Assembly: GCF_001509555.1 (NCBI RefSeq) | Contig: NZ_LMAS01000005.1 | Coordinates: 195,507-259,506 of the forward strand | Direction of reading: 5' to 3' | From: Bacillus sp. FJAT-29937 | GTDB lineage: Bacteria; Bacillota; Bacilli; Bacillales; Cytobacillaceae | DNA: 64,000 nucleotides | Shown: positions 9,232 to 18,402 of the stretch, piece by piece | Layout of the letters: the number at the start of each line of letters is the position of its first letter | Position numbering within the stretch: the first letter of the stretch is position 1 | The notes under the pieces: generated by a model | What the model saw: the letters and a program-made list of their open reading frames with translations, nothing else | Told to the model about the DNA's origin: nothing | Database searches by the model: none | Position numbers and translations under genes: made by a program

Positions 9232-10218
9232 GTGAATATTTTAGAAATAGAAAACTTGAATGTTGTATATACAGGCAGGAAGGAAAAGGTCTATGCAGTT
9301 AACGACGTCTCCTTGTCAATCGCAGAAGGCGAATCCGTAGGGATTGTCGGTGAAAGTGGATCTGGAAAATCAACGCTTGCAATGGCGGTTCTTAGGCTTT
9401 TGTCTGAGAAAAAAGCAGAAGTATCAGGCACGATTAATTTCCAAGGCAAAGACATCTTAGGCATGAGTTTAAAAGATTACAAGCAGATTAGGTGGAAAGA
9501 AATATCGGTTGTGTTCCAAAAGTCAATGAATGCCCTTAGCCCGATTCACAAAATCGGCGGTCAACTTGAGGATATTTATCGAGTCCATGAACCGAATGAA
9601 AATAAAAAAGTAATCAAAGAGAAAATTCTAAAACTCTTTACGATGGTAAATTTATCTGAACGAGTATACAACCTTTATCCGCATGAATTATCCGGGGGAA
9701 TGCTTCAGAGGGTTTCAATAGCTTTAAGTCTTATTCATAATCCGTCATTCATTGTATTGGATGAAGCAACAACGGCATTGGACGTTGTCACCCAAGGGCA
9801 GATTTTGAGAGAAATTAAAAAGCTTGAAACGGAAATTAAGATGACAAGAATGATGATTACACATGACATTTCCGTTGTTGCCACGTCTTGCGATAAAGTG
9901 GTCGTTATGTATGCGGGAAAGGTGATGGAAGTCGGCAATGTTAAGGATGTATTAACAAAACCATCACATCCGTATACACAAGGTTTACTGAATTCTTTTC
10001 CTTCGTTAAAAGGTGAAAAAAAGCAACTGGCCGGAATAAGAGGATTTCTGCCGGATTTATCTGAAAAGCAAAATGGTTGTATTTTTGCACCAAGATGTGA
10101 TTTCGCAAAGGATATTTGTCGAAATGTTACTCCGAAGAACTATGAAGTCGGTTCGAGCCAACGGTCTGCCTGTCATATGCATGGGAGTGAATATTATGAA
10201 AACAGAAGAGCTAACTAA
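9232..10218 (+). CDS. Peptide ABC transporter ATP-binding protein, DppD/OppD type
   Basis: A 328-aa ATPase. Walker A is GESGSGKST (about residues 40-48), the ABC signature LSGGMLQRVSIA (about 153-164), and Walker B FIVLDEATTALD (about 174-185), with an H-loop in ITHDISVV. The C-terminal oligo_HPY extension carries the cysteine motif FAPRCDFAKDICR typical of peptide importers. The GTG start at 9232 follows TAGGAGGA at 9215. The gene overlaps the next ATPase gene by 23 bases. Confidence 0.93.
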   Translation: MNILEIENLNVVYTGRKEKVYAVNDVSLSIAEGESVGIVGESGSGKSTLAMAVLRLLSEKKAEVSGTINFQGKDILGMSLKDYKQIRWKEISVVFQKSMNALSPIHKIGGQLEDIYRVHEPNENKKVIKEKILKLFTMVNLSERVYNLYPHELSGGMLQRVSIALSLIHNPSFIVLDEATTALDVVTQGQILREIKKLETEIKMTRMMITHDISVVATSCDKVVVMYAGKVMEVGNVKDVLTKPSHPYTQGLLNSFPSLKGEKKQLAGIRGFLPDLSEKQNGCIFAPRCDFAKDICRNVTPKNYEVGSSQRSACHMHGSEYYENRRAN

Positions 10219-11212
10219 ACCGATAACAGATAACAAAAAAAGTGCAGAACAAAATGTTTTAGAAGTAAATAATATAAGCAAATGGTTCGAGCAAAGATCT
10301 TCTTTTTTGCGACCGAAAAATTGGGTAAAGTCTGTCGATAAAGTCAGTTTTAAACTGGCTAAAGGTGAAGTATTAGGGGTAATCGGAGAGAGTGGCTGCG
10401 GAAAATCGACATTGGGGAAGGTTCTTATTCATTTGGAAACACCGACGCACGGAGACATTCTGATTAATGGGTCCTCTTCAGCCGAACTGATTAAAAAAGA
10501 TAAGAAATCATTCAAACGTAATTTACAAATGATTTTCCAGAATCCCTTTGACACCTTTCCTCCGGGGCATTCGATAGGCAGATTAATGATGAGGCCGTTG
10601 GAAATCCACAAAATTGGCTCTTCACAAAAGGAGCGTTTTGACCTTTGTAAGACAACCCTTGAAAATGCCGGATTGAAACCTGGAGAGGAATTTATGTCCA
10701 GGTATCCACATGAATTGTCAGGAGGGCAATTACAAAGAATCTCCATTTTGAGAGCGATGTTATTGAATCCGACTTTTTTGGTAGCGGATGAGCCTGTATC
10801 GATGCTGGATTTATCAGTTAGAGCAGACATTATCAACATGTTGATCAAGCTGACAAAGGAAAATGATACCGCTATGGTCTTCATTAGCCATGATATCGCT
10901 GCAGCTAGGTATATTTCGGATAAAATCGCAGTCATGTATTTAGGAAGAATCGTTGAAATGGGAGACACAGAAGATGTAATCCATAACCCTCAGCACCCTT
11001 ATACACAGGCTTTGATTTCAAATTGTGCTTCGATCGATTTTAATGAAAATGAGGAACCAATTCGAATAGATGGAGAGCCTCCTACACCTATAAATCCAGG
11101 GCCCGGATGTTATTTTGCAGATAGGTGTTTCAAAGCTACAAGTAAATGTCGTGAATTCTATCCTGACTATGTGAAGAAGGCTAACGACCATATTTACAGT
11201 TGTTTTTATTAA
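10196..11212 (+). CDS. Peptide ABC transporter ATP-binding protein, DppF/OppF type
   Basis: A 338-aa ATPase that partners the preceding one. The ATG at 10196 is preferred over the longer open frame from 10073, because the extra sequence is only the shadow of the DppD C-terminus and GGGAGTGA lies just upstream. Walker A is GESGCGKST, the signature LSGGQLQRISILRAM, and Walker B LVADEPVSMLD. The C-terminus ends with the oligo_HPY motif GCYFADRCFKATSKC. It is the last gene of the operon and is followed by a terminator. Confidence 0.92.
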   Translation: MKTEELTKPITDNKKSAEQNVLEVNNISKWFEQRSSFLRPKNWVKSVDKVSFKLAKGEVLGVIGESGCGKSTLGKVLIHLETPTHGDILINGSSSAELIKKDKKSFKRNLQMIFQNPFDTFPPGHSIGRLMMRPLEIHKIGSSQKERFDLCKTTLENAGLKPGEEFMSRYPHELSGGQLQRISILRAMLLNPTFLVADEPVSMLDLSVRADIINMLIKLTKENDTAMVFISHDIAAARYISDKIAVMYLGRIVEMGDTEDVIHNPQHPYTQALISNCASIDFNENEEPIRIDGEPPTPINPGPGCYFADRCFKATSKCREFYPDYVKKANDHIYSCFY

Positions 11213-11225
11213 GGATGACAAATAG

Positions 11226-11265
11226 AAAGCCTTGCAGGATGATCGTTTATCGTGCAAGGCTTTTT
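11226..11265 (+). terminator. Terminator of the peptide transport operon
   Basis: AAAGCCTTGCA and TGCAAGGCTTT form an 11-bp stem around a 16-nt loop, with a five-T run overlapping the end. Confidence 0.85.
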
Positions 11266-11379
11266 GTATAGAACGTGGATATTAGGAATTAAAGTTTATT
11301 TATTAACACCTAATAATATTCCTCGTTAAAGTTACAAAAAAGAAGCGCTCTCCTTTTGAGTAGGTGCTCTCATACAAAA

Positions 11380-12042
11380 TTATTTCTTCTCATCCAATCG
11401 ATTTTTAATATATTTAAATCCATTTTCTACATGCTTTTTCATGGCAATAGCGGCTTCATCTTTATTTCTATTCTCTAATGCATGAATTATTCTTTTATGT
11501 TCTTCATAAATTTCGTCTTTCCGGCTTTCGCTGAAAGACGAAACGTTCCGATCATGCATGATTACATCATTAATTTGGCCAATTAAATTGGTAAGTGTAT
11601 TATTATTCGCATACTCAAATAAGGTTTCATGTATTGTAGTATTGATTGCTGTGTATTCAGTATAATCGTTAGTTACTTTTGATTTCTCCAGAAGCATTTT
11701 TAATTTTTCTATTCCTGGTTCATCAATTTGATCTGCTGCTAACTGAATTGCCTTTACTTCCAAAGCTTCTCGGCACTGGTATACTTCAACGAGTTTCTGA
11801 AATGAGAATTCTTGAACCACTACCCCACGCCAAGGAATAATTTTGACAAGACCTTCAGAAGCCAACCGTCTAAAAGCTTCACGAACTGGAGTTGAGCTTA
11901 CATTCATTTGTTCACTCACGGCAGTTTCAGTTAGACGCGTGCCCGGTTCTATTTCTCCATTAACAATAGCTGATTTAATATTATCATATACAACCATATT
12001 TAATGGTTTCCGGTTGACAGTTTTAATTTTGGATATGCTCAA
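11380..12042 (-). CDS. GntR family transcriptional regulator, FCD type
   Basis: A 220-aa regulator with an N-terminal winged helix (MNVSSTPVREAFRRLASEGLV, about residues 48-68) and an FCD ligand-binding domain in the rest. The TTG start at 12042 is supported by GGAGGAATTC immediately upstream on the minus strand. It stands between the peptide operon (convergent) and the sigma-54 activator/hydantoin genes (divergent). It could regulate either; divergence from the activator gene favours the hydantoin side, but no shared operator was found. Confidence 0.87.
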   Translation of the reverse strand: MSISKIKTVNRKPLNMVVYDNIKSAIVNGEIEPGTRLTETAVSEQMNVSSTPVREAFRRLASEGLVKIIPWRGVVVQEFSFQKLVEVYQCREALEVKAIQLAADQIDEPGIEKLKMLLEKSKVTNDYTEYTAINTTIHETLFEYANNNTLTNLIGQINDVIMHDRNVSSFSESRKDEIYEEHKRIIHALENRNKDEAAIAMKKHVENGFKYIKNRLDEKK

Positions 12043-12058
12043 AAGAATTCCTCCTTAG

Positions 12059-12472
12059 ACCGTCCATTTATAGGAACTGCCTCTTTACAAATAACTATTT
12101 AATTAAAGGATAAATGACTATTATTACGATTACAATTAAAACTTAGAGAAATCGATTTTGCAAAGAATATTTATAATGGATGGCTAGTTTCGACTTTGTA
12201 CTGCCATAGGTTTTGTACGGGCATCATGAGAGATCGAAGAAGTAGTTTTTTGGCCAGCATCTATTAATGGGGATGCTGGCTATTGGTGTTCTTGGGAAGT
12301 ATTTAACAATACCCTTCGTAAGAAAATAATACTCTGTTTATCAATTGATTATCATTCATTTCAAAAATTCATAATATTACAAAATAGACTGTTATAATAA
12401 TACAATAGAATAAAGATAGTTCTTTTATAGTATTAAGAATTAATAACTTTATTATTAAAGGGGGACTCAGGG
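12059..12472. other. Divergent intergenic region between GntR and sigma-54 activator
   Basis: About 410 AT-rich bases with no credible gene. A stable hairpin at 12251-12282 (GCCAGCATC / GATGCTGGC, 10-nt loop) lacks a T run on either strand. The GC-richer block 12180-12300 differs in composition from its flanks and may be a remnant of something inserted; no family was recognised. Confidence 0.4.
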
Positions 12473-14167
12473 TTGTATGATTTGTCTGAAGTTGGGAAGT
12501 GTGTTCCTTTTGGTGTTTTAGTTGTTGATATTAATGGAGAGATACATTATCAAAATGAAACTTGTCTGCATATTTTAAACACAGAAAATACAAACAAGAA
12601 ATTTATTCAAGAGATTTTACCAGGGAACATTATTATTAAAGTGATTAAAGAAGGACAATTTGAGATAAGCGCTTATAATGAAACGGCATTATTGAATATC
12701 CCGATCAGTGCTGGGAAGCTAGGTATGATACTTTTTTTTCCTAATGATATTTATCATGAACTATTAAGTAAATCTCCGAGGGTAATAGATTTAAAACAAG
12801 AACTAGAAGCGATTATGAATTTAAATGGTGAATTAGTAACAATTACAGATGCGAACGGTATTGTTTTACGAGTTAGTAACGCTTGCGAGCAGATTCTAGG
12901 TGTAAAGGAACAAGACTTTATAGGAAAATCTGCGCCAATTATGGAGAAAAGCGGTGTGATTAGACCATCGTCTACTAAATATGTAATTGAGAACAAACGC
13001 AAAATTACGATGAATCAAGTTACAAAGTCTGGACGTCGTTTAATTGTTCATGCACATCCTATTTTTAAGGAGGACGGATCTTTACATAAAGTAATTAACA
13101 TATCAAAGGATGTAACGGAAATTGAGAATTTACAAAAGAAATTAGAAGAAACGAAAAGTGTGTTGGATTATTATCAGCAAGAACTTCGTATTTTGAAGAA
13201 AAAAGATCAAGAAATGATTTATAAATCGAAAGCAATGGAAGGAGTATACGAACTAGCATGCAGGGTTGCTGATGTGGATGCGACTATTTTTATTCATGGT
13301 GAAACAGGGGTGGGAAAAGAAGTATTAGCAAGAACCGTCCATAATTTAAGTATTAGAAAAAATGCTCCTTTTGTAAAAATTAATTGTGCAGCTATACCAG
13401 ATAGCATTATTGAATCTGAGCTCTTTGGATATGCCAAAGGTACATTCACTGGAGCCAATAAAGATGGAAAAAAAGGATTAGCTCTTGCTGCGCATGAGGG
13501 CACTTTATTTTTAGATGAAATTGGTGAGTTACCACTTCAGGTTCAAGCTAAATTACTTCAACTCTTACAAGAAAAACGGTTTACCCCACTTGGTGAAACA
13601 AAGCTTATCGAGGTAGATGTACGATTTATTGCGGCAACAAATCGTAATTTAGAGGAAATGGTACGGGAAGGAACATTTCGTGAAGATTTGTATTATCGTT
13701 TATTTGTCGTACCGATTACCATCCCTCCTCTATCACAAAGAAAAGAAGACATCCCTTTTTTAGTAAGTCATTTCTTAGAGATTAATAGTCAAAAATATAA
13801 GCAATATAAAACCATTGATAAAGAAGTAATCGAATTTTTTACGGATTATGAATGGAAAGGGAATGTGAGAGAATTACAAAATACGGTAGAAAGACTTGTC
13901 CTCACTGTTTCTGCTCAACATATTGAACTACAGCATCTACCGGAAAAGTTCCTTTTGTCTCCTTCCAGACAAGTTAGAGAAGTGTTGGAAAATGTAGATT
14001 TAAAACAAGAAGTAGAAGAATTTGAGAAACAACTCATTATTCGTGCACTTGAAACTTCATCAACGATGAGGGAAGCAAGTAAAAAGTTAGGTGTGGATGC
14101 ATCGACAATTAGCAGAAAAGTCCGGAAATACAAAATTAATGTTGCAAAGTTGCAATTCATTATGTAA
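12473..14167 (+). CDS. PAS domain sigma-54-dependent transcriptional activator
   Basis: A 564-aa enhancer-binding protein. Two N-terminal sensory regions (about 5-95 and a clear PAS at 120-215, with ITDANGIVLRVSNACEQILG) lead through a short coiled coil to an AAA+ domain. Walker A is GETGVGKE (276-283) and Walker B LFLDEIGEL (about 344-352). The sigma-54-contacting loop reads GTFTGA (323-328) instead of GAFTGA. A Fis-type HTH (SKKLGVDASTISRKVRKYKI) ends the protein. TTG 12473 follows AAAGGGGG. The next operon begins with a sigma-54 promoter, so this is very probably its activator, sensing a hydantoin-related ligand. Confidence 0.92.
   Translation: MYDLSEVGKCVPFGVLVVDINGEIHYQNETCLHILNTENTNKKFIQEILPGNIIIKVIKEGQFEISAYNETALLNIPISAGKLGMILFFPNDIYHELLSKSPRVIDLKQELEAIMNLNGELVTITDANGIVLRVSNACEQILGVKEQDFIGKSAPIMEKSGVIRPSSTKYVIENKRKITMNQVTKSGRRLIVHAHPIFKEDGSLHKVINISKDVTEIENLQKKLEETKSVLDYYQQELRILKKKDQEMIYKSKAMEGVYELACRVADVDATIFIHGETGVGKEVLARTVHNLSIRKNAPFVKINCAAIPDSIIESELFGYAKGTFTGANKDGKKGLALAAHEGTLFLDEIGELPLQVQAKLLQLLQEKRFTPLGETKLIEVDVRFIAATNRNLEEMVREGTFREDLYYRLFVVPITIPPLSQRKEDIPFLVSHFLEINSQKYKQYKTIDKEVIEFFTDYEWKGNVRELQNTVERLVLTVSAQHIELQHLPEKFLLSPSRQVREVLENVDLKQEVEEFEKQLIIRALETSSTMREASKKLGVDASTISRKVRKYKINVAKLQFIM
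14142..14155. promoter_or_regulatory. Candidate enhancer dyad 1 for the sigma-54 activator
   Basis: TTGCA-AAGT-TGCAA. It lies in the last codons of the activator gene, about 310 bases before the -12 element, and has the same TTGCA-N4-TGCAA form as the site at 14231. Sigma-54 activators bind upstream dyads of this kind. Confidence 0.45.
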
Positions 14168-14187
14168 CTTCGCAACTTTCTTTTTTT
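14146..14187 (+). terminator. Terminator overlapping the end of the activator gene
   Basis: AAAGTTGC (14146-14153, inside the coding sequence) pairs with GCAACTTT (14172-14179), followed by a seven-T run at 14181-14187. Confidence 0.7.
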
Positions 14188-14230
14188 GTGCAATATTACT
14201 GAATTCTCCGAATATATGACCATTTATAAA

Positions 14231-14244
14231 TTGCATATCTGCAA
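14231..14244. promoter_or_regulatory. Candidate enhancer dyad 2 for the sigma-54 activator
   Basis: TTGCA-TATC-TGCAA, extending to an 8-bp dyad AAATTGCA/TGCAATTT (14228-14247). It is 89 bases centre-to-centre from dyad 1 and about 220 bases before the sigma-54 promoter. Confidence 0.55.
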
Positions 14245-14453
14245 TTTGGTTTAAAGCACTGAATAAAATCCCATACGAAAAATGAAAGAAATAAAGCAAA
14301 ATAAAAAAAAGATTAATATGGAATGGGTCTGACTTAATTTAACTTTTTTATTTATCAAATGGGCTGACAGGGTGATATTATCAGCGTTTTTTATTTTAGT
14401 ATGTATTGTATAAAGTGAAAGTTTTCCTAAAATGAGTTTTTCATGTTTGGATT

Positions 14454-14469
14454 TGGCATGGTACTTGCA
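14454..14469 (+). promoter_or_regulatory. Sigma-54 (-24/-12) promoter of the hydantoin operon
   Basis: TGGCATGGTACTTGCA matches TGGCACN5TTGCW at all but one position, with the invariant GG (14455-14456) and GC (14467-14468) ten bases apart. The predicted transcript starts near 14480, 27 bases before hyuA. No competing SigA promoter is obvious. Confidence 0.85.
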
Positions 14470-14506
14470 TTAATAAAAAGTATTACATTAAGGGAGGCAC
14501 TGCACT

Positions 14507-16579
14507 ATGAAATTATTTGGAGTAGACGTTGGTGGAACTTTTACTGACGTAATATTTAACGATACGGAACAAAGGATTACAGCCATTCATAAAGTTCCCA
14601 CTACGATGGATGATCCTTCTACGGGAGTTGTACAAGGAATAGTAGAGCTATGTGAGCGTCAAAGTATTGACAAATCACAAATTGATCATGTTTTTCATGG
14701 AACAACGATTGCAACGAATGCAATTCTAGAGTATAAAGGTGCAAAAACCGGGATGTTAACAACAGAAGGATATAGAGATATTATCCATATTGGAAGACAT
14801 CAACGTCCGCAGAACTACTCTATTATGCAAGATATCCCTTGGCAAGATAAACCTTTAGTTCAGCGTAAAGATCGTATTGCCGTGGCAGAAAGAATGGGAC
14901 CAGTTAAAGACCAAGTTATTCTGCCTTTACAAGAAGATCAAGTACGTCAGGCTGTTTTGACGCTTAAAGAAAAGGGCGTTGAATCTATTATTGTTAATTT
15001 CTTATTTTCCTATATTAATCCAGGGCATGAACAAAGAGTCAAAGAGATCATTCAGGAAGAATACCCGGAGGCTTTTATCACGGTCTCTTCTGAGGTTTCC
15101 CCGCAATTTAGAGAATTTGAGCGTTTCACAACAGCATCTATTAATGGATTTGTTGGACCGAAAGTAAAAAACTATATTCAAAATTTAGAGGAGCGGTTAA
15201 AGGAATCAGGTGTCTCTGCAGAGCTTCATATTATGTGTTCAAACGGTGGAGTGGCAACTCCTAAAACAGTTTCCGAAAAACCGGTTAATACATTATTATC
15301 GGGTCCAGCTGCGGGTATTCTTGGAGGCGCCTGGGCAGGAGAGTTAACAAATCGTCAAAAACTAATCACTTTTGATGTCGGTGGCACTAGTGCTGACATT
15401 GGTATTATCACTGATAACGGCTATAGTGAATCCACTGCACGTGACACATGGATTGCAGGTTATCCTGTTATGGTTCCAATGATTGATATTCATACAATTG
15501 GAGCAGGTGGTGGCAGCATTGCTCATATCGATGAAGGCGGTGCATTTAAGGTAGGGCCAAGAAGTGCAGGATCACATCCAGGACCGGCTTGCTATGGACA
15601 CGGAGGGTTAAAGCCTACAGTAAGCGATGCAAACGTTGTACTTGGAAGAATAGATGAGCATAACTTCCTTGGTGGAGAAATGAAAATTTATTCGAATGAG
15701 GCCTATAAAGTAATTAATGAGCTAGCCGGAAATCTGGATTTAAGTAGAGAAAAAACAGCAGAAGGAATCTTGCAAATTATGAATAACAATATGGCGAATG
15801 CAATTCGAGAAAAAACCATTCAAAAAGGAGAAGACCCTAGAGAATTCTCATTAGTTGCATTTGGAGGAGCAGGTCCCCTCCATGCAGTAGAAGTTGCTAA
15901 GATCTTAAATATTCCAGAGGTCATAATCCCACTATATCCAGGAATTAACTCAGCGACAGGATTATTGACTACTGATTTAAAATACGACGTTATTAAAACA
16001 GAATTTATGTTTAGTACGAATATGAATTTCTTTTGTTTGAACGAAGATTTTGGTGGTTTAGAAACGCAATTGGTTACACAATTAAAAGCGGATGGCATTG
16101 ATGAGAATGATATTCAAGTGATCCGCAGCGCTGATTGTCGATACGCTGGTCAAGGGTATGAGTTACGGGTTGATTTGCCAGATGGTGTGCTCGATGAAGT
16201 AACGATTATAGAAGCATTTAATAATTTCCATGAAAGTCATAAATCTGAATATGGTCATAACTTCCTTGATAGCCCAATTGAAATTGTAAATATTCGTGTA
16301 ACAGGTACTGGGTATATGCCAAAAATTGAAAAGCAGGCTATCCATCATGACCATAAACTTAAAGATGCAATGCTAAAAATTGGTGAAACAATTTTTAACG
16401 TTGACGGTAATCTTGAAAAAGTGGAGACGAAGTTTTACCAAAGGGAAAGAATTCCAGTAGGTGTAGACTTCCAAGGTCCTTGTATTGTGCTTCAAAAAGA
16501 TACAACCACTGTCATTCCGCCGAACTGTTCAGCTTATATCGAGGAAAACGGAAATATGATTATCAAGGTAGGTGTATAG
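14507..16579 (+). CDS. hyuA: Hydantoinase/oxoprolinase family protein, subunit A
   Basis: A 690-aa cytosolic protein of the N-methylhydantoinase A / 5-oxoprolinase / acetone carboxylase alpha-like family, which uses ATP to open hydantoin or oxoproline-type rings. The ATP-binding ASKHA fold shows at [13 protein letters not shown] (5-17) and [11 protein letters not shown] (about 289-299), with GAGGGSIA and FGGAGPLHA further on. ATG 14507 follows AAGGGAGGC. The next gene encodes the B subunit with a 3-base gap. The full operon (A, B, amidohydrolase, permease, racemase) points to hydantoin rather than acetone or oxoproline as substrate. Confidence 0.9.
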   Translation: MKLFGVDVGGTFTDVIFNDTEQRITAIHKVPTTMDDPSTGVVQGIVELCERQSIDKSQIDHVFHGTTIATNAILEYKGAKTGMLTTEGYRDIIHIGRHQRPQNYSIMQDIPWQDKPLVQRKDRIAVAERMGPVKDQVILPLQEDQVRQAVLTLKEKGVESIIVNFLFSYINPGHEQRVKEIIQEEYPEAFITVSSEVSPQFREFERFTTASINGFVGPKVKNYIQNLEERLKESGVSAELHIMCSNGGVATPKTVSEKPVNTLLSGPAAGILGGAWAGELTNRQKLITFDVGGTSADIGIITDNGYSESTARDTWIAGYPVMVPMIDIHTIGAGGGSIAHIDEGGAFKVGPRSAGSHPGPACYGHGGLKPTVSDANVVLGRIDEHNFLGGEMKIYSNEAYKVINELAGNLDLSREKTAEGILQIMNNNMANAIREKTIQKGEDPREFSLVAFGGAGPLHAVEVAKILNIPEVIIPLYPGINSATGLLTTDLKYDVIKTEFMFSTNMNFFCLNEDFGGLETQLVTQLKADGIDENDIQVIRSADCRYAGQGYELRVDLPDGVLDEVTIIEAFNNFHESHKSEYGHNFLDSPIEIVNIRVTGTGYMPKIEKQAIHHDHKLKDAMLKIGETIFNVDGNLEKVETKFYQRERIPVGVDFQGPCIVLQKDTTTVIPPNCSAYIEENGNMIIKVGV

Positions 16580-16582
16580 TTT

Positions 16583-18358
16583 ATGACACAAATCAAAAAT
16601 AAAAAAATCGATCCTATTACTGTTCAAGTAGTTCTTGGTGCATTAGAAAATGTTGCAGTTGAAATGGGGCATAAGCTTGCGAGAATGGCATATTCAAGCA
16701 TAATCAGAGAATCAGAAGATTTTGGCTGTGCACTTGTTGATCTGAAAGGCCAACAGTTATGTGAGTCTTCGCATAGTACTCCGCTACAATCCGGCCCAAT
16801 TCCAGGATACGTCCAAGGAATACGTCAAATCATGGAAGAACGCGGTGATACATTTAATCCTGGAGATGTGATAATGCATAATTCTCCTTATCATGGTGCG
16901 TCCCATGGACCGGATGTAGGTTTTTGTATCCCTGTATTTTATCATGATGAGCTGATAGGATTTTCAGTTACAACTGCCCACCATTTAGATATTGGCTCTT
17001 CTACTCCAGGAAGCTGTGGAATTGTTGATGCTGTTGATGCTTATGCAGAAGGTCTGCAATTTAAAGCGATAAAAGTATATGAAAAAGGAGTTAAAAATCG
17101 TTATATATGGGATTTATTAAAAGATAATATTCGTGCACCTAAATTGGTTGTAGGTGACATGGAAGCACAAATTGCAGCTGCTAAAATCGGTGTTCAAAGA
17201 TATGTCGAGATAATTGAAAAGTTTGGATTAGAAACTGTTGAAGCAGCCAGTGAAGAACTAATGAATTACTCGGAAAAAATGATACGGGACGCGATAAAAA
17301 AGCTTCCAGATGGAGAGTACACAGCAGAAGGTAATTTAGATGGTTACTTAGATAGTAATGATCCAGCAAAGAAAGATTTGAAAATTCGAGTAACAGTTAA
17401 AGTAAGTGGAAGTGATATTACTGTCGATTTAACGGGAACTTCCCCTCAAGTGAGTGATAGGCCAATAAATATGCCTTTACTCGGAACAGTAGATATTGCG
17501 ATTTATTTAACGTTACGTTCAATTTTATTAGATTCAACTATTTATGGAAATTTCCCGCAAAACTCCGGGTTGATTCGTCCAATCAAAATCGTAGCACCTA
17601 AGGGCACATTGTGTAATCCGATCTTCCCGGCACCTTCGATTGCTCGTTTCTGCTCTGGGAATATTGTGGCGGATACTCTAATGAAAGCTTTGGCACAAGT
17701 AGTTCCTCATCAAATTAGTGCAGGTGTTGGAAATCTGCAAGTGGTTGCTTTTAGTGGTAAAAAGGATGATAACTATTGGGTATATATGGACATTATGGAA
17801 GGGAGTTACGGAGGGCGTTATGGAAAAGATGGTATGGATGCTGTGGATACGTTGTACGCAAACACAAGGAATAATCCAATCGAGGACATAGAATCTCATT
17901 ATCCATTAAGAGTAAACCGATATGAGTTAAAAGATCATGAATGTGCGCCAGGTAAGTGGCGTGGGGGAATTGGTTCTGTTAAAGAAATTACGTTTTTAAA
18001 TGAAGGAAGTTTTTCAGTGGAAGCAGATGGGCATAAATATGCACCTTGGGGCTTTGATGGGGGATATTCTGGTTCAACAGGAAGCCTTCGTATTCGCGAA
18101 AAAGGAACGGGTGAATTAGTTCAACTTCCATCCAAACTTCCAAACAGAGCCGTGAAAACGGGAGATACCATTCAATTGGCTGGACCAGGTGGCGGTGGAT
18201 ATGGAAATCCTTTTGAAAGAGACCCTGAGAAAGTGCTAGGCGACTATTTAGATGGATTTATTTTAAAAGAAAATGCTTTAAAGGATTATGGGGTTGTTAT
18301 TACAGATACAGGTGAGGTCGATTACGAGCAAACTTATGAAAGAAGAAAAAGTAAGTAA
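16583..18358 (+). CDS. hyuB: Hydantoinase B/oxoprolinase family protein
   Basis: A 591-aa partner of HyuA. Family motifs include IIRESEDFGCALVD (about 33-46), PGDVIMHNSPYHGASHGPDV (about 93-112), and the HHLDIGSSTPGS stretch with likely metal-binding histidines. The C-terminal GPGGGGYGNPFERDPE is diagnostic of hydantoinase B. Together the A and B subunits hydrolyse the hydantoin ring to an N-carbamoyl amino acid. ATG at 16583 lies 3 bases after hyuA, implying coupled translation. Confidence 0.9.
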   Translation: MTQIKNKKIDPITVQVVLGALENVAVEMGHKLARMAYSSIIRESEDFGCALVDLKGQQLCESSHSTPLQSGPIPGYVQGIRQIMEERGDTFNPGDVIMHNSPYHGASHGPDVGFCIPVFYHDELIGFSVTTAHHLDIGSSTPGSCGIVDAVDAYAEGLQFKAIKVYEKGVKNRYIWDLLKDNIRAPKLVVGDMEAQIAAAKIGVQRYVEIIEKFGLETVEAASEELMNYSEKMIRDAIKKLPDGEYTAEGNLDGYLDSNDPAKKDLKIRVTVKVSGSDITVDLTGTSPQVSDRPINMPLLGTVDIAIYLTLRSILLDSTIYGNFPQNSGLIRPIKIVAPKGTLCNPIFPAPSIARFCSGNIVADTLMKALAQVVPHQISAGVGNLQVVAFSGKKDDNYWVYMDIMEGSYGGRYGKDGMDAVDTLYANTRNNPIEDIESHYPLRVNRYELKDHECAPGKWRGGIGSVKEITFLNEGSFSVEADGHKYAPWGFDGGYSGSTGSLRIREKGTGELVQLPSKLPNRAVKTGDTIQLAGPGGGGYGNPFERDPEKVLGDYLDGFILKENALKDYGVVITDTGEVDYEQTYERRKSK

Positions 18359-18402
18359 CGAGTTTTCGTACTTCCAAGTGTTGTTTACTAAAGGAGGATG
18401 AC

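Noticed and set aside
10073..10195. Longer form of the DppF-type ATPase starting at 10073
   Set aside because: The extension is out-of-frame translation of the DppD C-terminus; ATG 10196 has its own ribosome site.
12251..12282. Stable hairpin in the GntR/activator gap as a terminator
   Set aside because: No T run on the side needed for either strand, and no gene ends there.
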